NCBI RefSeq assembly: GCF_028288225.1
Contig: NZ_JAQBOC010000060.1
Coordinates: 23,456 to 87,455, forward strand
DNA length: 64,000 bases
Reading direction: 5' to 3'
Source of the DNA: Mucilaginibacter sp.
GTDB lineage: Bacteria > Bacteroidota > Bacteroidia > Sphingobacteriales > Sphingobacteriaceae
Shown here: positions 60,417-64,000 of the stretch, one piece after another
Layout of the letters: the number at the start of each line of letters is the position of its first letter
Numbering within the stretch: position 1 is the stretch's first letter
Notes under the pieces: model-generated
Told to the model about the DNA's origin: nothing
The model's input: the letters and a program-made list of their open reading frames with translations, nothing else
Database searches by the model: none
Made by a program: the position numbers and the translations under genes

Positions 60417-60878
60417 ATGTTATTACAACCAGGTTCGCCCGCTCCACAATTCACTTTAGTTTCATCAGCATTAAAAGAAGTATCACTGGCCGATTTTAAA
60501 GGCAAAAAAGTAGTATTACACTTTTTCCCAATGGCTTTTACAGGCACCTGCACTACCCAGTTGTGCACCATGCGCGACAACTTTGGCTATTACGACGGCT
60601 TAAATGCAGCTATACTGGGCATCTCTGTTGATTCGCCATTTACCCTTACTAAATTTAAGGAAGAAAATAACTATCAATTCGATTTATTGTCTGACTTTAA
60701 CAAGGAGATTTCAACTGCATACGGCGCTATATATGAGCAGTTTGTGTTTGGATTGAAAGGGGTTTCAAAACGCGCAGCATTTGTTATTGATGAAGAGCAG
60801 AATATAGTCTATGCGGAGGTGCTTGAAGTAGCCACAGACCTGCCTGATTTTGCCGCAATTGCAGCTGTTGTAAAGTAA
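60417..60878 (+). CDS. Peroxiredoxin (redoxin, BCP/AhpE-like)
   Basis: A 153-residue cytoplasmic thiol peroxidase. The peroxidatic Cys lies in FPMAFTGTCTTQLCTMRD, with a second Cys five residues on (TCTTQLC) as in AhpE/BCP-type atypical peroxiredoxins; the conserved Arg near the C-terminus is in KRAAFVIDEEQ. It reduces hydrogen peroxide or lipid peroxides. It lies upstream of tRNA-Arg without overlap. Confidence 0.9.
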   Translation: MLLQPGSPAPQFTLVSSALKEVSLADFKGKKVVLHFFPMAFTGTCTTQLCTMRDNFGYYDGLNAAILGISVDSPFTLTKFKEENNYQFDLLSDFNKEISTAYGAIYEQFVFGLKGVSKRAAFVIDEEQNIVYAEVLEVATDLPDFAAIAAVVK

Positions 60879-60913
60879 TTTAAAAAATATTATAACGGAA
60901 TGAAAAGAAATCC

Positions 60914-60921
60914 TATTTTTG
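60914..60921 (+). promoter_or_regulatory. -7 box of tRNA-Arg
   Basis: TATTTTTG matches TAnnTTTG and lies 28 bases before the tRNA, at a suitable distance for a short pre-tRNA leader. The -33 element is not clear. Confidence 0.45.
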
Positions 60922-60949
60922 CAGTCCGTTTAAAAAAGCACTTTATACC

Positions 60950-61023
60950 GCACTTGTAGCTCAATTGGATAGAGCACCTGACTACGGATCAGGAGGTTAG
61001 GGGTTCGACTCCCTTCAAGTGCA
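60950..61023 (+). tRNA. tRNA-Arg(ACG)
   Basis: A complete cloverleaf of 74 bases: 7-bp acceptor stem (GCACTTG/CAAGTGC), D arm GCTC..GAGC, anticodon stem CCTGA/TCAGG with loop CTACGGA giving anticodon ACG, T arm AGGGG-TTCGACT-CCCTT and discriminator A. CCA is not encoded. A hairpin terminator follows at 61109. Confidence 0.95.
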
Positions 61024-61108
61024 CTCTTTTAAAGTCGTTAGCTTGGGGTTCAAAGTCGAAGTCAAACTTCTCTTCTGACTCAGAACATAAGACTAAAGAC
61101 TAAAAATA

Positions 61109-61138
61109 AGCCTTTCTGTATAGTACCGAAAGGCTTTT
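61109..61138 (+). terminator. Rho-independent terminator after tRNA-Arg
   Basis: AGCCTTTC and GAAAGGCT form an 8-bp stem around an 11-base loop, with TTTAATTT directly after the stem. It ends before adk. Confidence 0.65.
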
Positions 61139-61152
61139 AATTTGATAAAAGC

Positions 61153-61725
61153 ATGCTAAACCTGGTATTGTTTGGTCCTCCCGGGGCAGGGAAAGGGACA
61201 CAATCACAAAAACTTATTGAAAAACACGGGTTGATCCATCTTTCAACCGGTGATCTTTTACGGAGCGAAATTTCCCAGGGAACAGAACTTGGGTTAGAAG
61301 CAAAGAAGCTGATGGATCATGGCACGCTGGTTCCTGATGAAGTGGTTATTGGCATGATCAGTCATAAGCTTGATGCAAATAAAGATGCAAAGGGTTTTAT
61401 TTTTGACGGATTTCCACGTACAGTAGCACAGGCAGAAGCGCTGGATCAGTTGCTTGCCAGCAAAAATGCCCCTATTTTGGGCATGATAGCGCTTGAAGTT
61501 AATGATGATGAGCTTGAACAGCGTTTGCTATTACGTGGTAAAGATTCAGGCAGGCCTGATGATGCTAACCCCGAAGTTATCCGCAAGCGGATTAAAGAAT
61601 ATAATGATAAAACCGCGCCAGTTGCCGGTTTTTATAAAGCTCAGAATAAATTTAAAAGCATAAACGGCATCGGATCAATCAATGAAATATTTGATGAGAT
61701 TGATGATGTGATAGCTGCATATTAA
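61153..61725 (+). CDS. adk: Adenylate kinase
   Basis: Balances adenine nucleotides (ATP + AMP to 2 ADP). The P-loop is LVLFGPPGAGKGTQ, the AMP-binding segment is LSTGDLLRSEI and the lid region includes FIFDGFPRTVAQAEALD with LLLRGKDSGRPDD. At 190 residues it is the short-lid form without the zinc-finger insert. The gene is followed by a long hairpin and obg. Confidence 0.96.
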   Translation: MLNLVLFGPPGAGKGTQSQKLIEKHGLIHLSTGDLLRSEISQGTELGLEAKKLMDHGTLVPDEVVIGMISHKLDANKDAKGFIFDGFPRTVAQAEALDQLLASKNAPILGMIALEVNDDELEQRLLLRGKDSGRPDDANPEVIRKRIKEYNDKTAPVAGFYKAQNKFKSINGIGSINEIFDEIDDVIAAY

Positions 61726-61839
61726 GAATTTCGGATTTCGAATATTCGATTTCGGATTTTTCATTAAGGGTTGAGAAAATCCGAAGAAGGATTCAGAAAT
61801 AAAAAAAAATCCGAAATTGTAATTCCGAAATCCGAAATA
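61726..61839. repeat. Long hairpin, TTTCGGATTTCGAA family, ending at the obg start codon
   Basis: The left arm (61727-61760, ATTTCGGATTTCGAATATTC onward) is mirrored by 61807-61839 (AAATCCGAAATTGTAATTCC onward). The right arm ends 4 bases before the obg ATG, the same setting as at the pump gene (46993). Confidence 0.6.
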
Positions 61840-61843
61840 AAAA

Positions 61844-62842
61844 ATGTCTCAAGGTTCAAATTTTGTTGATTATGTGAAGATCTGTTGCCGTTCAGGCCAC
61901 GGAGGGGCTGGCTCTGCGCATTTGCACCGCGATATATTAACCTCAAAAGGTGGGCCTGATGGTGGTGATGGTGGCAGAGGCGGGCATGTTATTGTAAAAG
62001 GTAACGCTCAGTTATGGACCATGCTTCACCTTAAGTACCGGAAACATGTAATTGCCGGCGACGGCGATTCGGGAGGCAGTTCGTTAAGAAGCGGCAAAAC
62101 CGGCAGGGATGAAATACTTGAAGTGCCTTTGGGTACAACTGTTAAAAACGCAGAAACCGGGGAGATTATTTTTGAGATAACCGAAGATGGTGAAACAAAA
62201 ATTTTAACTCCCGGAGGCAGGGGCGGACAGGGAAACTGGCATTTTAAAACATCCACACAACAAACCCCCCGCTACTCACAGCCCGGCGAGGAAGGTAAAG
62301 AAGACTGGAACGTACTGGAATTAAAAATACTGGCTGATGTAGGCCTTGTAGGTTTCCCTAATGCAGGTAAATCAACCCTGCTTTCCGTTGTATCTGCTGC
62401 AAAGCCCGAGATTGCCGATTATGCATTTACTACTATTGTTCCTAACCTGGGTATAGTTGCCTACAGGGGCGGGAAATCATTCGTTATGGCTGATATCCCG
62501 GGAATTATAGAAGGAGCATCGCAAGGGAAAGGTTTAGGGTTCAGGTTTTTAAGGCATATCGAACGTAATTCCGTATTACTATTCATGGTGCCCGCCGATA
62601 CTAACCGTTCTATAAAAGAAGAATATCTGATCCTGCTGCATGAGTTAAAGGAATACAATCCGGAAATGCTCCATAAACCAAGGGTACTAGCCGTTACAAA
62701 ATCAGATCTGCTGGACGATGAATTAATGGGAGAAATGAAAAAGGAGCTTCCAACAGAAATTCCTTCAATTTTTATTTCATCAGTTGCACAGAAAAATATC
62801 GACGGACTAAAGGATTTGCTTTGGAAAAAGATTAATGGTTGA
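61844..62842 (+). CDS. obg: GTPase Obg
   Basis: An essential ribosome-associated GTPase (332 residues). The glycine-rich Obg domain fills about 1-155 (GHGGAGSAHLHRD, DGGDGGRGGHV), then the G domain with P-loop GFPNAGKST, switch II DIPGIIEGASQGKGLG and the TKSD guanine-specificity motif. The C-terminal extension of larger members is short here. It follows adk and could share its transcript through the hairpin. Confidence 0.97.
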   Translation: MSQGSNFVDYVKICCRSGHGGAGSAHLHRDILTSKGGPDGGDGGRGGHVIVKGNAQLWTMLHLKYRKHVIAGDGDSGGSSLRSGKTGRDEILEVPLGTTVKNAETGEIIFEITEDGETKILTPGGRGGQGNWHFKTSTQQTPRYSQPGEEGKEDWNVLELKILADVGLVGFPNAGKSTLLSVVSAAKPEIADYAFTTIVPNLGIVAYRGGKSFVMADIPGIIEGASQGKGLGFRFLRHIERNSVLLFMVPADTNRSIKEEYLILLHELKEYNPEMLHKPRVLAVTKSDLLDDELMGEMKKELPTEIPSIFISSVAQKNIDGLKDLLWKKING

Positions 62843-62851
62843 GGGTTGAAT

Positions 62852-62923
62852 ATGTTGATTGAGTTAGATTAAGTTGATTAGGTTAAAAAGCCAAATCCTA
62901 TCATGTTTTAACTCAATCAACCA
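62852..62923. repeat. Low-complexity inverted repeat between convergent genes
   Basis: TTGATTGAGTTAGATTAAGT is partly mirrored by TTTTAACTCAATCAACC near the stop of the next gene. The two genes converge here and the repeat may end both transcripts. Confidence 0.4.
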
Positions 62924-64000
62924 CTACTTCTTCATTTTAGCCGAATACAAAACATATTTATCACTCAGCATTGATAGGTTAAAACCCATATAGCCGGGGA
63001 ATGCTTTCATAATCAATTTCTCTTTTGGCCCGTTATAGCTTTCGGGCAAGATAATATAAAGCGGCCCTGCAACACCCTCATATCGATAATCATCCATATC
63101 TATCTTCAAATCATCATTTATAGGTGATAAGTTTATAACCCGGTTATGCAGGATCTCCTGTCCGATATCATTGGCGATAAATACAAAAACGGCGTTCTTG
63201 TTTTCCCTGTCGAGTTTCATAACTGCATTCAATGCCGGCTGATCAATGTTGATCTGTGAGATACCCGAAACACCTTTTGCGCCTACATTTTTATTGATCC
63301 AGTATCCCTTTATTAAATAATTGAAACTAAAAAAAGCCATGCACAGGCATGCAACAGTAAAGAGCAATTGATAGATCCGTTTTAACCCGCTCACCAAACA
63401 GATCATCCCCGGAACTATTAACAGGCCAATTATCCGGAAATGCCTGGCTTCATAGGAGATGTTAAGTTGCTTTAGATAAGCAATTCCAAAAAACAGCAAT
63501 GCACCAAAGTAGAAGACAATTATAAACACCGTGTAGTTATTATTGGGTGAATTACGAATCAGGCTAAAAATCAACAGCAAACTCAACATTGCTAAAACAA
63601 TCACAATTGCTACAGATATGCCATGACTAAACATCGGCCGTCCAAAATTATATAACAAGCCATGAAAAAAATCATCAAGAGAAAAACCTGAAAGAATGGG
63701 TGCAGAAAGCGGGAAGCTGAAGGTTTCGGCTGTTAGCTTAAGTCCTTTGGAAACCGAGGCGGGGCTCTGACCTTTGGATAGGAAAAATATATAAATAGTT
63801 GTCAATGACAGCACTGCAGGTATCCCAATCCACAATCCTCTTTTTATCCATTCAACAATACCTGTGCGGCCCCGTGATAAACGCACCCACAAGCAGCAAA
63901 GCCCCGCAGCATAGATCCAGATAAAAGATGATTTAAAGAAAAAGCCCAGCCATCCGGATAAAAGAACAAACAGCAACAATTTCCAACCGGTTCTTTGCAG
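62924..64000 (-). CDS. Multi-pass membrane protein, 5' end beyond the window
   Basis: The frame is open to the window edge (LQRTGWKL..), so the true start lies beyond 64000 and any start inside would be artificial. About nine to ten hydrophobic segments are followed by a soluble C-terminal domain of about 120 residues (DNQPALNAVMKLD-like; ends VLYSAKMKK). The plan resembles GT-C glycosyltransferases of cell-surface glycan synthesis, but no catalytic motif is in view. It is convergent with obg. Confidence 0.6.
   Translation of the reverse strand: MQRTGWKLLLFVLLSGWLGFFFKSSFIWIYAAGLCCLWVRLSRGRTGIVEWIKRGLWIGIPAVLSLTTIYIFFLSKGQSPASVSKGLKLTAETFSFPLSAPILSGFSLDDFFHGLLYNFGRPMFSHGISVAIVIVLAMLSLLLIFSLIRNSPNNNYTVFIIVFYFGALLFFGIAYLKQLNISYEARHFRIIGLLIVPGMICLVSGLKRIYQLLFTVACLCMAFFSFNYLIKGYWINKNVGAKGVSGISQINIDQPALNAVMKLDRENKNAVFVFIANDIGQEILHNRVINLSPINDDLKIDMDDYRYEGVAGPLYIILPESYNGPKEKLIMKAFPGYMGFNLSMLSDKYVLYSAKMKK

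Noticed and set aside
60950..61023. tRNA-Arg as an attachment site for an integrated element
   Set aside because: No integrase, no repeated tRNA 3' end and only housekeeping genes (adk, obg) nearby.
62924..63979. Treating the membrane protein as starting at the TTG at 63979
   Set aside because: The frame stays open to the window edge with no stop, so the start is an artefact of the cut.
1..64000. Insertion sequences, prophage or rRNA genes
   Set aside because: No transposase, integrase, phage structural gene or rRNA sequence was recognised.

Overview
The window looks like a chromosomal segment of a soil- or plant-associated Bacteroidota, most likely family Sphingobacteriaceae (Mucilaginibacter/Pedobacter-like). 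This rests on the mix of gene families (secreted carbohydrate-active proteins, ThuA-domain proteins, a membrane-anchored propeller/Y_Y_Y/LuxR regulator, DUF4468, DUF2911, MG2/TonB-plug proteins, atpDC apart from the rest of the ATP synthase genes) and on Bacteroidota-type TAnnTTTG -7 promoter boxes. The genus is inferred, not measured.

Layout. 1-4.3 kb: the 5' end of a secreted protein on the minus strand, a ThuA-like protein and a 972-residue membrane-anchored transcription regulator. 4.4-12.9 kb: a minus-strand block with a GH9 enzyme, a two-domain redoxin, three more ThuA-like proteins, a DUF4468 protein and a copper amine oxidase lipoprotein. 13.4-19.0 kb: a plus-strand mannose-family PTS that contains every phosphocarrier (EIIA, EIIB, a fused EIIC-EIID, EI, HPr) and ends in an amino-sugar-phosphate deaminase. 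19.1-28.1 kb: a GH18 chitinase, a pectate-lyase-fold/propeller protein, an exported Nif3-like protein, an AhpD/AhpC pair and a GH36-like enzyme. 28-40 kb: an ABC exporter pair, an amidase, a Fur-family regulator with a MerC protein, a PAP2-like phosphatase, a NYN-LOTUS protein and several secreted proteins of unknown function. 40-50 kb: a LytS/LytTR pair, then an OmpR-type response regulator and kinase in front of a heavy-metal RND efflux system. 50-64 kb: a toxin-antitoxin pair with a frameshifted toxin, ClpS, a CocE hydrolase, atpDC, a quinone oxidoreductase, a MacB-like permease, a peroxiredoxin, tRNA-Arg(ACG), adk, obg and a truncated membrane protein.

How it works together. The first 24 kb read as a saccharide and amino-sugar utilisation region: secreted or periplasmic hydrolases (GH9, GH18, pectate-lyase fold), a self-contained PTS importing a hexose or hexosamine as its phosphate, and a NagB-family enzyme sending the amino-sugar phosphate to glycolysis. 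Six copies of a direct repeat, CACTAC-N5-CACTAC, lie upstream of the genes in this region, including the propeller/LuxR regulator itself, and suggest one regulon. The metal region has its own signals: a 19-bp Zur-like palindrome before merC, and four 11-bp-phased TTCTAAT-type repeats in front of the efflux operon.

Intergenic regions are unusually rich in long inverted repeats of about ten families. Several recur within the window, lie inside operons or end a few bases before start codons.
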